From assembly GCA_945881865.1 (NCBI GenBank), contig CAMCVK010000002.1:360552-424551 (forward strand): a stretch of DNA of 64,000 nucleotides, read 5' to 3'. This DNA is from Fimbriimonas ginsengisoli Gsoil 348 (lineage in GTDB: Bacteria > Armatimonadota > Fimbriimonadia > Fimbriimonadales > Fimbriimonadaceae). The position numbers and the translations under genes were made by a program. Under the pieces are notes generated by a model. That model ran no database searches. It was not told where the DNA came from and saw nothing but the letters and a program-made list of their open reading frames with translations. Positions 9,227 through 18,005 of the stretch are shown here, piece by piece; position 1 is the stretch's first letter; every line of letters begins with the position of its first letter.

Positions 9227-9829
9227 TTAACGCTCGGATTCTTGCCTCGTCTGCGATAGAAACTTAGCCAAGAACTCGGTCTTGAGCAATGCGTACTGGT
9301 GCGTGTTGCGGCGGTTGCCGTCGACGCCAAGGGCGTCGGAGCGGAAGGTGGCTTCGCGGGTCATCCCCGCTTTTTCGGCGGTGCGGGCGCTGGCGAGGTT
9401 CTTGGAGTCGCACTTCCAGATCAGCCGTTCCCATCCCCATTCGCCAAAGCCCCACTCCAGCATCGCCTGAAGGGCGAGGGTTCCAAGCCCCTTCCCCGCG
9501 TGACGGGAGGCGATCCACATGCCGATTTCCGCGCATTTCCATTCGATGGGGCCGACCCGAAGGTGGAACCCGGTTGCGCCGATGAACTCTTCGCCGTCCC
9601 AGACAGAGAGTGTAAAGTCCGTGCCGAGCAAGTGATTGGCGATGGCTTGGCGCAGGAAGGCCTCGGTGTGCTCCTGGGTTTGATCCGGCCGCGCCCAGGG
9701 CATCCACGGTCGCAGGTGCTCGTACGATTCGGAGATGGCTTCCGTCGCGACGGCGGCATCCTCCAGCCGGTACATCCGGATCTGGATCTGGCCGTTGTCG
9801 TAGCTCATCGGCGCACGAAAGGTGCTCAT
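9227..9829 (-). CDS. GNAT acetyltransferase, RimJ/RimL-like
   Basis: Predicted acetyl-CoA-dependent N-acetyltransferase of 200 residues. Features: N-terminal IQIRMYRLEDAAVA, mid-section FIGATGFHLR, the acetyl-CoA loop ASRHAGKGLGTLALQAML (R/Q-x-x-G-x-G/A pattern) and the C-terminal NLASARTAEKAGM helix typical of the RimJ/RimL group, which acetylate ribosomal protein N-termini or small amines. Substrate cannot be told from sequence. ATG 9829 was chosen over upstream and downstream options because the domain starts soon after; no clear Shine-Dalgarno is visible. Three bases separate it from the convergent upstream gene. Confidence 0.85.
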   Translation of the reverse strand: MSTFRAPMSYDNGQIQIRMYRLEDAAVATEAISESYEHLRPWMPWARPDQTQEHTEAFLRQAIANHLLGTDFTLSVWDGEEFIGATGFHLRVGPIEWKCAEIGMWIASRHAGKGLGTLALQAMLEWGFGEWGWERLIWKCDSKNLASARTAEKAGMTREATFRSDALGVDGNRRNTHQYALLKTEFLAKFLSQTRQESER

Positions 9830-9948
9830 GGTTCGGAACAGTTTAGCGGGAAGGCACCTCCACCTTAGGGCAAGCCCTTGTCGTTTCATCGGCTCGCGCG
9901 TATCGTTCGCGAAACCATCCGGCGGTTCGCGACGTTGTATTACAAGGA

Positions 9949-11124
9949 ATGAGAACGCGCGGAGGGGAAAAAGCCGGCCGCCGCTCGAACCCGCTAGCGC
10001 CGATCACTTACCTGCTGCGCAACGCCGGGAAAACCATTCCGCTCACCGGCGTCATCGTCCTGGCCGTCATGCTGGTGGCCGGCATTATCAGCATGATCAA
10101 CTCGATCCCGCTGTCGATTCGAACGATCTACTCCTACAGCAAAGAGTTCACCGGCGTGACGCCGCGCGGCGACGCCACGAAGACGCTCCCGATCCTGGAA
10201 GAAATCCAGGCGAAGAGCCCATACGCCATCGACCGGGTGATCATCTGCCGCGTAACCGTCACCGAAATCCAGAGCATCGTCGGCAAGTGGCCGTTCTACT
10301 TCATCGGCATGAACGACGCCGACACCCGATACTACTTACAGCGGCAACGCGTGACCGGCATCGAAGGTCGGCTCCCGCGAGCCGGACTTCCGGAGGCCGT
10401 CATCAGCCGACCGGTCGCGAAGAACCTGAATCTCAAGATCGGCAGCGAGATTCTCGGCCCAACCAAGGAGGGCGGCTTCTCGCCGAACAGCGTGAAGGTG
10501 GTTGGCATCGCCGAGACCGACCGCTGGCTCATGCTCTCCTCCATCGAATACCTGCGCGAGTACCACTTCCCTCCCATCGACCTCGGCATGGTCAGCGCGA
10601 AGGATCCCGCCGAGCAGCCGAAGCTCGATCAATGGGCAGATAAGCATTTCAAGGGTCGTCAAGCGGGAATCCTGGGCTATTTCCAGGTCGAAAAAGACAC
10701 GAACGAGATGTTTGCGACGCTGTATCTGATCTTGAACGTGGTCATCGGCACGCTGGTTTTGGTCGTCACGCTCATGATGAGCATGCTGATCAACATCTAC
10801 CAAGGTCAGCGGCTGGTCGAATTCGGGTTGCTGCAGGCCATCGGCTACACCAAAAAGCAAATCCTAACGCGGGTGCTAACGGAGACGGTCTTGGTCGTGA
10901 TTCTGGGTTGGGTGCTGGGGCTGTTCGCCGCGTTCGGGCTGCTGAACCTGGCCAAGACGGTCATGATGGATCCGAAGTCGTACGCGCTGGACGTACTCGA
11001 CCCGGTCGCTTATGCCTACTCGATTCCGATGCCGCTCGCAATCCTTGCCGTGGCGGCCGGAACCGTCTGGTGGCGATTCCGCAAGTTCGACCCCATCGGC
11101 GTGGTCGAGAGGAGAATCGTATGA
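9949..11124 (+). CDS. ABC transporter permease, FtsX/MacB type
   Basis: Integral membrane component of an ABC exporter or lipoprotein-release-type system, 391 residues. One membrane segment near residues 34-55 (IPLTGVIVLAVMLVAGIISM) is followed by a periplasmic MacB-like core domain of about 200 residues. Three C-terminal membrane segments then form the FtsX domain (LYLILNVVIGTLVLVVTLMM, VLVVILGWVLGLFAAF, PLAILAVAAGTVWW). The conserved GLLQAIGYTKKQI coupling helix is visible. ATG 9949 has AAGGA close upstream. Its stop overlaps the ATPase start (ATGA), so the two are translationally coupled. Confidence 0.92.
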   Translation: MRTRGGEKAGRRSNPLAPITYLLRNAGKTIPLTGVIVLAVMLVAGIISMINSIPLSIRTIYSYSKEFTGVTPRGDATKTLPILEEIQAKSPYAIDRVIICRVTVTEIQSIVGKWPFYFIGMNDADTRYYLQRQRVTGIEGRLPRAGLPEAVISRPVAKNLNLKIGSEILGPTKEGGFSPNSVKVVGIAETDRWLMLSSIEYLREYHFPPIDLGMVSAKDPAEQPKLDQWADKHFKGRQAGILGYFQVEKDTNEMFATLYLILNVVIGTLVLVVTLMMSMLINIYQGQRLVEFGLLQAIGYTKKQILTRVLTETVLVVILGWVLGLFAAFGLLNLAKTVMMDPKSYALDVLDPVAYAYSIPMPLAILAVAAGTVWWRFRKFDPIGVVERRIV

Positions 11125-11771
11125 GCCTCCTCGCGGCCCGCGGGGCCAGGCTTCGGTACGTCGACCACGGCAAAGAGCACTTTGCCGTGGATGGCGTCAG
11201 CCTCGAGGTTCAGCCAAACGAGTTCCTGGGCATTCTCGGTCCATCCGGCTCGGGAAAGAGTTCGTTGCTGTATCTGCTTTCGGGCCTGAAGGTGCCGTCG
11301 TCGGGGCAAATTGAGTTTGACGGACGGCCGCTCAGCCAGATGGACGACACCGAGCGCAGCCGACTGCGCTTGAAGGAGTTCGGTTTTGTATTCCAACAGC
11401 CATACCTTCTGGGCTATCTCAGCGCACTCGAAAATGTGCGCATCGCGGAGATGGACGCGGATAATTCGGCGGCGGCGGTCGCGCTGCTGAACCAGCTTGG
11501 GCTGGGTGAAAAGTTGCACCGGCTTCCGCACGAGCTCAGCGGTGGAGAGCGCCAGCGGGTGTGCGTGGCCCGCGCCCTGATGGGCAACCCGAAGGTCATC
11601 TTCGCCGATGAGCCGACGGCGTCGCTAGATCATCGCAACGGGGTTGCCGTCGTCTCGTTGCTCAACCAGCTTCGCGGCGAGGGATCGTTAGTGATGGTGA
11701 CGCACGACGAAACGATGCTTGCCGAGGCCGACCGGGTGGTTCGCCTCGTCGACGGCAAAGTATCAGACTAA
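11121..11771 (+). CDS. ABC transporter ATP-binding protein, LolD/MacB type
   Basis: ATPase partner of the FtsX-type permease immediately upstream; 216 residues. Walker A GPSGSGKSS, Q-loop FQQPYL, signature LSGGERQR, Walker B VIFADEPTASLD and the H-switch MVTHD are all intact. The start ATG overlaps the permease stop by four bases and has GGAG nearby (GAGAGGAG). The cargo is unknown; the LolD-like family exports lipoproteins, peptides or drugs. The stop overlaps the convergent LacI-type gene by four bases (CTAA). Confidence 0.94.
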   Translation: MSLLAARGARLRYVDHGKEHFAVDGVSLEVQPNEFLGILGPSGSGKSSLLYLLSGLKVPSSGQIEFDGRPLSQMDDTERSRLRLKEFGFVFQQPYLLGYLSALENVRIAEMDADNSAAAVALLNQLGLGEKLHRLPHELSGGERQRVCVARALMGNPKVIFADEPTASLDHRNGVAVVSLLNQLRGEGSLVMVTHDETMLAEADRVVRLVDGKVSD

Positions 11772-12598
11772 GCGACCCGGACCGAACTTTCGCGAACGTG
11801 TAGGCTCGGCGGAACGACGAACTGTTGCAGAGGTAGATCCGGTTCGGCGGCGCGGCGGATTAGGGAATCCACCACGAGGTCGGCGGCGCTATCGTAGTCG
11901 AACCCAACGCTGGTCAGGCTCGGCACCGTCTGCGATACCCAGCGGTTGTTGTCGATCGAGACCAGGCCACAGTCTTTCGGGACAGAGTAACCAAGGCTGT
12001 GCAGCACGCGGACAAACACGCGAGCGGTTCGATCGTTAAAGCACACCACCGCACCGGGCAGCCCTTCGCGCTCGATATTTCCGCGGAGGTGAGCCTGGAT
12101 TTCGTCCTGGTCAGCACCGGGCGAAACGATAAGGCGCGTCGGAAGCGAGCGGTCGCGCATCGCCCCGACATAGCCAGAAAGACGCTCGGTGTAATGCGGC
12201 AACTTCGACTCCATCACGGCATGCGCCGAGAACGTGACGTAGGCGATGTCTTCGTAGCCTGCATCCTGAAGATGATTGGTTGCCAGCCGGGCGGCCTCCC
12301 AGACGTCCAGCCGTACGTGGTCGCCATCTAACCGAACGTTACTGCCGTAATAGAGAATCTGCGGAAGGCCATCAAAGCGGCTGGGGTCCAGTTCTGAACC
12401 CATGTTCAAGACCACTGCGGCGGACCGCCCTGACAATGCAGCCACCTTGAACGGGGTCACTTCATCAAACTTCAGGACGTGCGACGGGATTGCCTGACGC
12501 TCGAATCGAGTCGTCAGCTCGTCAAGTCGCTCCATGTAAAAGGGACTCATTAAAGTTGGTGTGGCAAGGATCACCCCTTCTGTTAAGTCCGTTCCCAT
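11768..12598 (-). CDS. LacI-type ligand-binding protein lacking the DNA-binding domain
   Basis: About 276 residues that align in pattern with the periplasmic-binding-like sensor half of LacI/GalR regulators: GVILATPTLMSPFYMERLDEL at the start, sugar-cleft residues in the middle, then VVCFNDRTARVFVRVLHSLGY, VPKDCGLVSIDN and SLTSVGFDYDSAADLVVDSLI. No helix-turn-helix precedes it. ATG 12598 is preferred over ATG 12676, because the upstream stretch holds a TAAAAT box and two inverted repeats and looks like a leader. It diverges from the halogenase-like gene. It may be a truncated regulator or a sensor that works through a partner. Confidence 0.78.
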   Translation of the reverse strand: MGTDLTEGVILATPTLMSPFYMERLDELTTRFERQAIPSHVLKFDEVTPFKVAALSGRSAAVVLNMGSELDPSRFDGLPQILYYGSNVRLDGDHVRLDVWEAARLATNHLQDAGYEDIAYVTFSAHAVMESKLPHYTERLSGYVGAMRDRSLPTRLIVSPGADQDEIQAHLRGNIEREGLPGAVVCFNDRTARVFVRVLHSLGYSVPKDCGLVSIDNNRWVSQTVPSLTSVGFDYDSAADLVVDSLIRRAAEPDLPLQQFVVPPSLHVRESSVRVA

Positions 12599-12611
12599 TT
12601 GCGTTGGCGAC

Positions 12612-12632
12612 CGGCCGCTACATTCGCGGCCG
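12612..12632. repeat. 7-bp perfect inverted repeat in LacI-type gene leader
   Basis: CGGCCGC-TACATTC-GCGGCCG: two 7-base arms around a 7-base centre. It lies between the candidate -10 box and the ATG at 12598 on the minus strand, so it may be an operator or a leader hairpin. Confidence 0.5.
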
Positions 12633-12641
12633 ACGAATAAG

Positions 12642-12669
12642 ATTTTACTTGCACAGGTTAACCGTTTAC
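12642..12669 (-). promoter_or_regulatory. Candidate -10 box and LacI-type operator
   Basis: On the minus strand TAAAAT (12642-12647) is a plausible -10 for the LacI-type gene. Upstream, at 12657-12669, the plus strand reads GTTAACCGTTTAC, an inverted repeat with five of six matching positions around a central C, the size and shape of LacI/GalR operators. It could serve both divergent genes. Confidence 0.4.
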
Positions 12670-12763
12670 CATCCACCCAGCATTTCTACGGGACCGCCAA
12701 GAAGGTCGGGCGACCCATTACAATGTCGCGGCAGGCGTTCCTTACGGATAATGTATAGGCAGC

Positions 12764-14486
12764 ATGGAATGCGACGTCGTGATCGTGGGTGGGGGTCCGG
12801 CGGGCTCGACCACCGCCGGGTTTCTCAAAAAATACCGACCAGAAGTTAAGGTCCTCGTGGTCGAGCGGGAGCATTTTCCACGCGAGCACGTCGGCGAGAG
12901 CCAGCTTCCGCCGATCACGCGCGTCCCGAAGGAACTCGGAGTTTGGGACAAGTGCGAAGCCGCCGGATTCCCGATTAAAACGGGAGCCCTGTACCGATGG
13001 GGCAAGACACCGGAGCCGTGGCGGTTCGACTTTTTGGTCGGCGAAGAGTTCCACAACAAGCCCCGACCAGAAAAGCTGCGCGGCCAGCGCGAGCAAACGA
13101 TGTTCCACGTCGAGCGATCCATCTACGACAAGATCCTGCTGGATCACGCAAAAAGAGCTTGGCGCGGAGGTTCGCGAAGGCACCCGGGTGATGAAGGTTC
13201 ACGCCGAAGGAGACCGAATCACCGGCCTAGAACTCGCCGTCGGGGAGATGATTACGGCGAAGCACTACGTCGATGCCTCGGGTCACGTGGGCGTGCTGCG
13301 ACGTGCAATGGGCGTTCGGTCCGAAGGGCCGACGCAACTGAAGAACATCGCGATTTGGGATTACTGGGAAGACGCTGCCTGGGCAAAAACCGTTTGCCAC
13401 GGCGGTGTGCGGGTGCGCATCATGTCGGTCGGCTACGGCTGGATCTGGTTCATTCCCATCTCCGAAACGAGGGTCTCTGTAGGGCTGGTCACCCATGCCG
13501 AGTACTACAAGCAATGCGGAATGAAGCCCGCCGAACTGTACTCCAAGGCCCTGGCCGAGGAGCCGTTTATTGCCTCGCTGATGACCAACGCCAAGAGCGA
13601 AGGCAAGCTGGCCAGCACGAAGGATTGGAGCTTTTTAGCTGAGCGCGCGGTGGGCGAAAACTGGTTCCTAGTAGGTGAGAGTGCGGGTTTTGCCGACCCA
13701 ATCTTAGCCGCCGGCATGACGCTTGCTCAGGTTGGTGGACGCGAACTTGCCCACGTCCTGCTCGCCCTAGAAGCCGAAAGCCACGACGCCAAGTGGCTCC
13801 GGGATTGGTACGGCGACATCCAGCGAAAGCGGGTCGGTCAGCATATTCGCTTCGCGGACTACTGGTACAGCGCGAACGCCCATTTCGTCGAATTGCAGGC
13901 ATATACGGCGGAAATCGCACGCGAAGCTGGTCTCTCGCTCGATCCGGCCGAAGGGTTCCGTTGGCTTGCAACCGGCGGATTCATCTCTGATGACTTGTCG
14001 TCGCCAATCATTGGAAGCTACCAAGTGAACTCGGCAAAGAAGGCAATGTCGGCAATGACCGGAGTTCCGGTCGACCCGGAGATCAACCGTTATTCGGAGC
14101 TAAAACTCAACCTGGCTGGCGCGGCAGAGGTAGTCGTTCCGGAATGTCGAGCCGGGAAGATTGAAGTCGTGCGTTGCTACCAGCGCGATTCCAAGATTCT
14201 TCCGATTCACGGGATCTTCCGGCTGGTGATCTTGGCCCTACGGAACGAACGGGAGACGAGACGCATCTTCCAATTCCTGCAAAACGAAGTCGCCCAGGGC
14301 GGCTACGGCGAGAGCCAGTCGGCGCTCACATCGTGCATGGACGCCATCGAGGGCTTGCTCGTCGATGGATGGATTGTCGGAAAAGACGTGAAAGGTAAGG
14401 CGCGCCTGAACGTGGTTTGGGACGACGAATCGGTTCGGGTCTCAGCCGCGGATGACCCGTACGTCACCGCAATTCATCCCGGATAA
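12764..14486 (+). pseudogene. Flavin-dependent halogenase-like protein, interrupted by a +1 frameshift
   Basis: Member of the tryptophan-halogenase/FAD oxidoreductase family. The N-terminal part in one frame carries the FAD motif GGGPAG, EREHFPREHVGES and PWRFDF. The reading then moves to another frame and continues with KELGAEVREGTRV, the halogenase-type motif GWIWFIP (13437-13457), the FAD-contact VGESAGFADPILAAGMTLA, and a roughly 110-residue C-terminal extension with no known fold. The break is at A5 (13150-13154): removing one A joins the halves perfectly. Either the gene is a recent pseudogene, the base is a sequencing error, or frameshifting occurs. Substrate unknown; FAD-dependent chlorination or bromination is the family activity. 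Confidence 0.8.
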
Positions 14487-14489
14487 ACG

Positions 14490-14519
14490 AAAAAAGGCGC
14501 GGGCCGAAACCCGCGCCTT
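14490..14519 (-). terminator. Intrinsic terminator of speD (minus strand)
   Basis: Perfect 8-bp GC stem (GGCGCGGG 14496-14503 with CCCGCGCC 14510-14517, loop CCGAAA). Read on the minus strand it is followed by six T (A6 at 14490-14495 on the plus strand). In the plus direction only TT follows, so it mainly serves speD. Confidence 0.85.
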
Positions 14520-14536
14520 CAACTATCTGAAGAGCC

Positions 14537-15151
14537 TTAGCTCCGGTCGACTTCGCTTTGCAGTCCGCGTCGAACGACGAGGAACTTGATGCGTTGCGGC
14601 TGAAAGCGTTCTTTCAGCACGTCGATGGCGCGGTGAACGAGGATGTTTCCGCCGCAGTAGAACAAGTCTACGGCTGCGTAACGATGCTCGGGCCAGGTGT
14701 GAATCGTGTAGTGCGATTCCTGGATGATGACGGCGCCGCTGACGCCGTAGGGCTTGAATTCGTGGAAGCTTTGTTCGACAACGGTGGCTTCGCTTCGTAC
14801 GGCGGCTTCGCGCATGGCGGCCCCGACGATACTTTCGACTTCAAGGGTTTCCGGGCTACAGCCATAAAGCTCAACCAGGAGGTGGGAACCGAGCGAAGGT
14901 TGCTCACCAAGTCGCACGGGGAGACCTTCTTCGTCTCGTCCAAGCCACTCGGCAAATTTTTCTTCGTCGTCGCAATGAATCAGGGTCCATCCCGATTCAT
15001 TCACAAGGGTCGGGGGCATTAACGTGGCCGCATCTGCTACCACTGCCTTTCGTCCGAATTTAATACGGAACCAGTCGATGAGAGAACCCGTCGCCGGAGC
15101 CGTAATGGCAGCCAGGACGAGAAAGCTAGTTAGGAGCAGAGAGTTTGCCAA
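14537..15151 (-). CDS. speD: S-adenosylmethionine decarboxylase with N-terminal membrane anchor
   Basis: Pyruvoyl enzyme making decarboxylated SAM, the aminopropyl donor for spermidine. The catalytic domain (about residues 87-204) carries the self-cleavage site ESHYTIHTWPEH (Ser 146 becomes the pyruvoyl group), the catalytic Cys in LFYCGGN and GSHLLVELYGC at its start. The total is 204 residues against about 120-140 for normal prokaryotic SpeD. The extra 85 residues begin with a hydrophobic segment (SLLLTSFLVLAAITAP) that looks like a signal anchor. The start is TTG 15151 with strong GGAGG nine bases upstream, so the extension is probably translated. No speE is nearby. Confidence 0.92.
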   Translation of the reverse strand: MANSLLLTSFLVLAAITAPATGSLIDWFRIKFGRKAVVADAATLMPPTLVNESGWTLIHCDDEEKFAEWLGRDEEGLPVRLGEQPSLGSHLLVELYGCSPETLEVESIVGAAMREAAVRSEATVVEQSFHEFKPYGVSGAVIIQESHYTIHTWPEHRYAAVDLFYCGGNILVHRAIDVLKERFQPQRIKFLVVRRGLQSEVDRS

Positions 15152-15375
15152 TCACATAGACCTCCGGAACAACCGTGCGCAGACACAAGATTTGCTCTTG
15201 CGCGGAAAACCCAACGAAGCGGGAAGCGCGGTAGGCGTATTGAGTACAGCCCGGATTCGTCATCCGGTTTCCCTTCAAGGAACTGTCTTTCGTTGTCGTT
15301 GCCCGCATTGCCCTGGTTTTCGCCCAAAGCCAACGAATGCTGACTTCGGCCGCCTCACGTGTAACCGTGACGCAA
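15152..15375 (-). promoter_or_regulatory. Long structured 5' leader of speD
   Basis: From the promoter at 15382-15410 a transcript would carry about 220 untranslated bases before the speD TTG. Read on the minus strand it contains a perfect hairpin CCGGAT-GACGA-ATCCGG preceded by AAGGGAAA, a TCACG/CGTGA stem near its 5' end and a CAAGA-GCAAA-TCTTG stem near its 3' end. The GGGAA-CCGG-TG-AATCCGG-CTGTAC pattern recalls the core of the cobalamin riboswitch, but other conserved parts are not evident. It could be a SAM- or polyamine-responsive leader of unknown type. This also accounts for the gene-free stretch before the beta-mannosidase gene. Confidence 0.45.
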
Positions 15376-15381
15376 TTGGGG

Positions 15382-15410
15382 AATATACCCCCCACTTGCG
15401 CGTTAGTCAA
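15382..15410 (-). promoter_or_regulatory. Sigma-70-type promoter for speD
   Basis: On the minus strand: -35 TTGACT (15405-15410), exactly 17 bases, -10 TATATT (15382-15387). This is the best promoter match I found in the window. The predicted start of transcription is near 15375. Confidence 0.7.
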
Positions 15411-15521
15411 GCTAATTAGCCAATTTCCTAAACGTGAAAGCGTGACGCCTATATCAGTAGTCGAGGATACGCGGCGGCTGAGCCCCCAAAGAGCCTTCGG
15501 TTCGGTGCAAAATGCTTCAAG

Positions 15522-18005
15522 ATGCGGAAATCAACGACCCTCCACGCCAACTGGGAGTTCATCCAAACCCGACTTGAGAACAAGAAGCTTGGCTACTCTC
15601 AGACCGAATGGTTGCCCGCGCAGGTTCCCGGCCACATTCACCTTGATTTGATTCAAAACGGGATCATCTCCGACCCGCATCTGAAATTGAACGAGATCGG
15701 TGTGCAATGGGTGGATCAAGAAGCCTGGTCTTATCGCACCACGTTCTTCTGGACCGCGAAAGACGGCGCGCCGCGGCGCGTACTTCGGTTTGAAGGTCTC
15801 GACACGGTTTGCCGTATCTCCCTGAACGGCGAGGAAATCGCACGGCACGACAACATGTTCGTGCCGCTGGAAGTCGACGTTACGGACCGCCTAACCGAAG
15901 GCGAAAACACTTTGCGCGTCGATTTTGAATCCGCGCTTCTAGTGGGCGAAGCTCGACGGAATGCCTACTTTGCCGCCGAAGGCATTTTTGACGGCGTTGA
16001 CCGGTTCGACGAGCGCGCATTCGTTCGAAAGGCGCAGTTTATGTACGGCTGGGATTGGGGCCCACGGTTGGTCTCCTGCGGCATCTGGAAGCCCGTGCAG
16101 CTCCTCGAGTTTGCCCACCGCATTCTGGACGTGCAGACCTACTCCACCCTTGATGAGGATGGCGGAGTGCAAGTTAAACTTGCTTCGTCGCTCGATCTGC
16201 ATGGCGAACCGGATTACGAGGTGCTACACGAGATTTCCGACCTGGAAGAGCTTGTCGGCGAAGGCGTCACCGTCCTCGACGAAGTCGCCCTTTGGAGCCC
16301 GAACGCGCCGAACACCAACATCGTTCACAGCTATCTCCTGGTCGATGGCGTGCTGGCCGATTCGCGCGAAACGCGAACTGGCTTCGCCAAGACGGAGCTC
16401 CGGCGGGAGCCGGACGCTTTCGGCGAGTCGTTCGAGTTCGTCATCAATGGCAAACGAATTTGGGCGCGCGGCGCCAACTGGATCCCCGACCACTCCTTCC
16501 CGGCGGCCGTGACCGAAACTCGGTACCGAGAGCAGTTGGAGCGCGCGAAGGACATGGGCATCAACATGCTGCGCGTATGGGGTGGCGGGCTGTACGAACT
16601 GGACGTGTTCTACGACCTTTGCGACGAGCTGGGCATTTTGGTGTGGCAGGACTTTCCTTTTGCGTGTAGCTACTACCCAGACGGCGATGAAATGCAGGCA
16701 GTCGTGGCCGCGGAAGCGCGGGTCAACATCCTTCGCATTCGCAACCACCCATGCCTTGCCTTGTGGTGCGGCAACAACGAGAACTCCGAGATGTGGGAGA
16801 ACGGCTGGAGCCCGAAGGAGCGCACCCCGAACCGCTATTACGGCGAGCACCTTTACAACACTTCCCTCGCGAACGCGGTGGCCGAGTTCGATCCGGGTCG
16901 ATCCTACATCCCAACCTCGCCGATTGGCGAGCCGCCTTCGCGTGAGGTAGTCGACGCCAAGCGCCGTGGACCGAACAGCGACCATTACGGCGACCAGCAC
17001 AACTGGGACGTGTGGCACGGGCGCGGTGACTGGCGCTTCTATTCCGATTCGAAGGGCCGATTCTCCAGCGAGTACGGATTCGCGGCGTCGCCTTCGCTCG
17101 CGCTTTGGCACCAGACGTACGGCGAACCGGCCGGCGGCCAAGATTACAAAGGTGTGGTCGCCCGCTGGCACGATAAGACCGGCAAAGGCTGTGCGACGTA
17201 CGTCGGCTACGTCGAGCTCCACTATCCGGTCAGCAAGGACCTTGCCGACTGGGTGTATTACAGCCAGCTGAACCAGCGCGACGCCCTTCGCCATGGCATC
17301 GAGCACTACCGGCGGTCGGAGTTCTGCCGCGGCTCGCTCATTTGGCAGATGAATGACTGCTGGCCGGTGCAAAGCTGGGCGTTTGTCGATTCATCCGGCG
17401 AGAAGAAAGCGCTTGGCTACGAGCTTTCCCGCCTTCATGACGACCTGCTGGTCTCCATCGTGCGCGAGAACGACGAAGTCACAGCTTGGCTGATCCTCGA
17501 CAACGAGGACCAGCCGGACGAGGAAGCCGCCTCCGCGATCGTCGAGGATTTGGAAATCCTGGTCGTAAGCTTGCAGACTGGCGAAGTCCTGCGCTCGGCT
17601 CGGTTTGAAGAGGTCGAGATCGAATCCGGCGAGCGCCGGGCGGCGGGCAATCTCTCGATTGCCGGTCTCCCGACGCCGGACTTGCTGGTGGTAGCGCGGT
17701 TTGGGCCGTTCGCTTCGGCGCGGCTGGTAGCCGAGCCGAAGCTGGCCCGGTTCGCCGAGCCGTCACCGGTGGTGGCTTCCCTTGCCCGCGACGGCTCCAT
17801 TCAGTTGCAGTTCACCCATCCGGCGGTCGACGTCATGCTGACGGCGCACGATTCGGCGAAGCCGTTCGACGACAATTTCTTCACCGTGCCGCACCCGGGC
17901 TCAGTGAAGATTGCCCTTAACGCCGCGATTGAACCCGGCAGCGTGAAGGTGCGCTCGCTCTCCGGATTCCACCGGGTCGAGTGGACGCGTAGCCCGCTCT
18001 TCTAG
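15522..18005 (+). CDS. Beta-mannosidase, glycoside hydrolase family 2
   Basis: Hydrolyses terminal beta-D-mannose residues of mannosides. The 827 residues show the GH2 order: sugar-binding jelly roll (about 1-190, WLPAQVPGHIHLDLI, YGWDWGPRL), immunoglobulin-like middle domain, and TIM barrel from about residue 300. The acid/base Glu is in WCGNNENSEMW, and the nucleophile Glu in FSSEYGFAASPS. WGGGLYELDVFYDLCDELG is characteristic of beta-mannosidases. No signal peptide, so probably cytoplasmic, acting on imported oligosaccharides. The stop overlaps the convergent TerB-like gene by four bases (CTAG). Confidence 0.93.
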   Translation: MRKSTTLHANWEFIQTRLENKKLGYSQTEWLPAQVPGHIHLDLIQNGIISDPHLKLNEIGVQWVDQEAWSYRTTFFWTAKDGAPRRVLRFEGLDTVCRISLNGEEIARHDNMFVPLEVDVTDRLTEGENTLRVDFESALLVGEARRNAYFAAEGIFDGVDRFDERAFVRKAQFMYGWDWGPRLVSCGIWKPVQLLEFAHRILDVQTYSTLDEDGGVQVKLASSLDLHGEPDYEVLHEISDLEELVGEGVTVLDEVALWSPNAPNTNIVHSYLLVDGVLADSRETRTGFAKTELRREPDAFGESFEFVINGKRIWARGANWIPDHSFPAAVTETRYREQLERAKDMGINMLRVWGGGLYELDVFYDLCDELGILVWQDFPFACSYYPDGDEMQAVVAAEARVNILRIRNHPCLALWCGNNENSEMWENGWSPKERTPNRYYGEHLYNTSLANAVAEFDPGRSYIPTSPIGEPPSREVVDAKRRGPNSDHYGDQHNWDVWHGRGDWRFYSDSKGRFSSEYGFAASPSLALWHQTYGEPAGGQDYKGVVARWHDKTGKGCATYVGYVELHYPVSKDLADWVYYSQLNQRDALRHGIEHYRRSEFCRGSLIWQMNDCWPVQSWAFVDSSGEKKALGYELSRLHDDLLVSIVRENDEVTAWLILDNEDQPDEEAASAIVEDLEILVVSLQTGEVLRSARFEEVEIESGERRAAGNLSIAGLPTPDLLVVARFGPFASARLVAEPKLARFAEPSPVVASLARDGSIQLQFTHPAVDVMLTAHDSAKPFDDNFFTVPHPGSVKIALNAAIEPGSVKVRSLSGFHRVEWTRSPLF

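Noticed and set aside
15180..15330. Cobalamin riboswitch in the speD leader
   Set aside because: Only one section (GGGAA-CCGG...AATCCGG-CTG) resembles the consensus; the other conserved blocks are missing and speD is not B12-linked. Kept as an unclassified leader.
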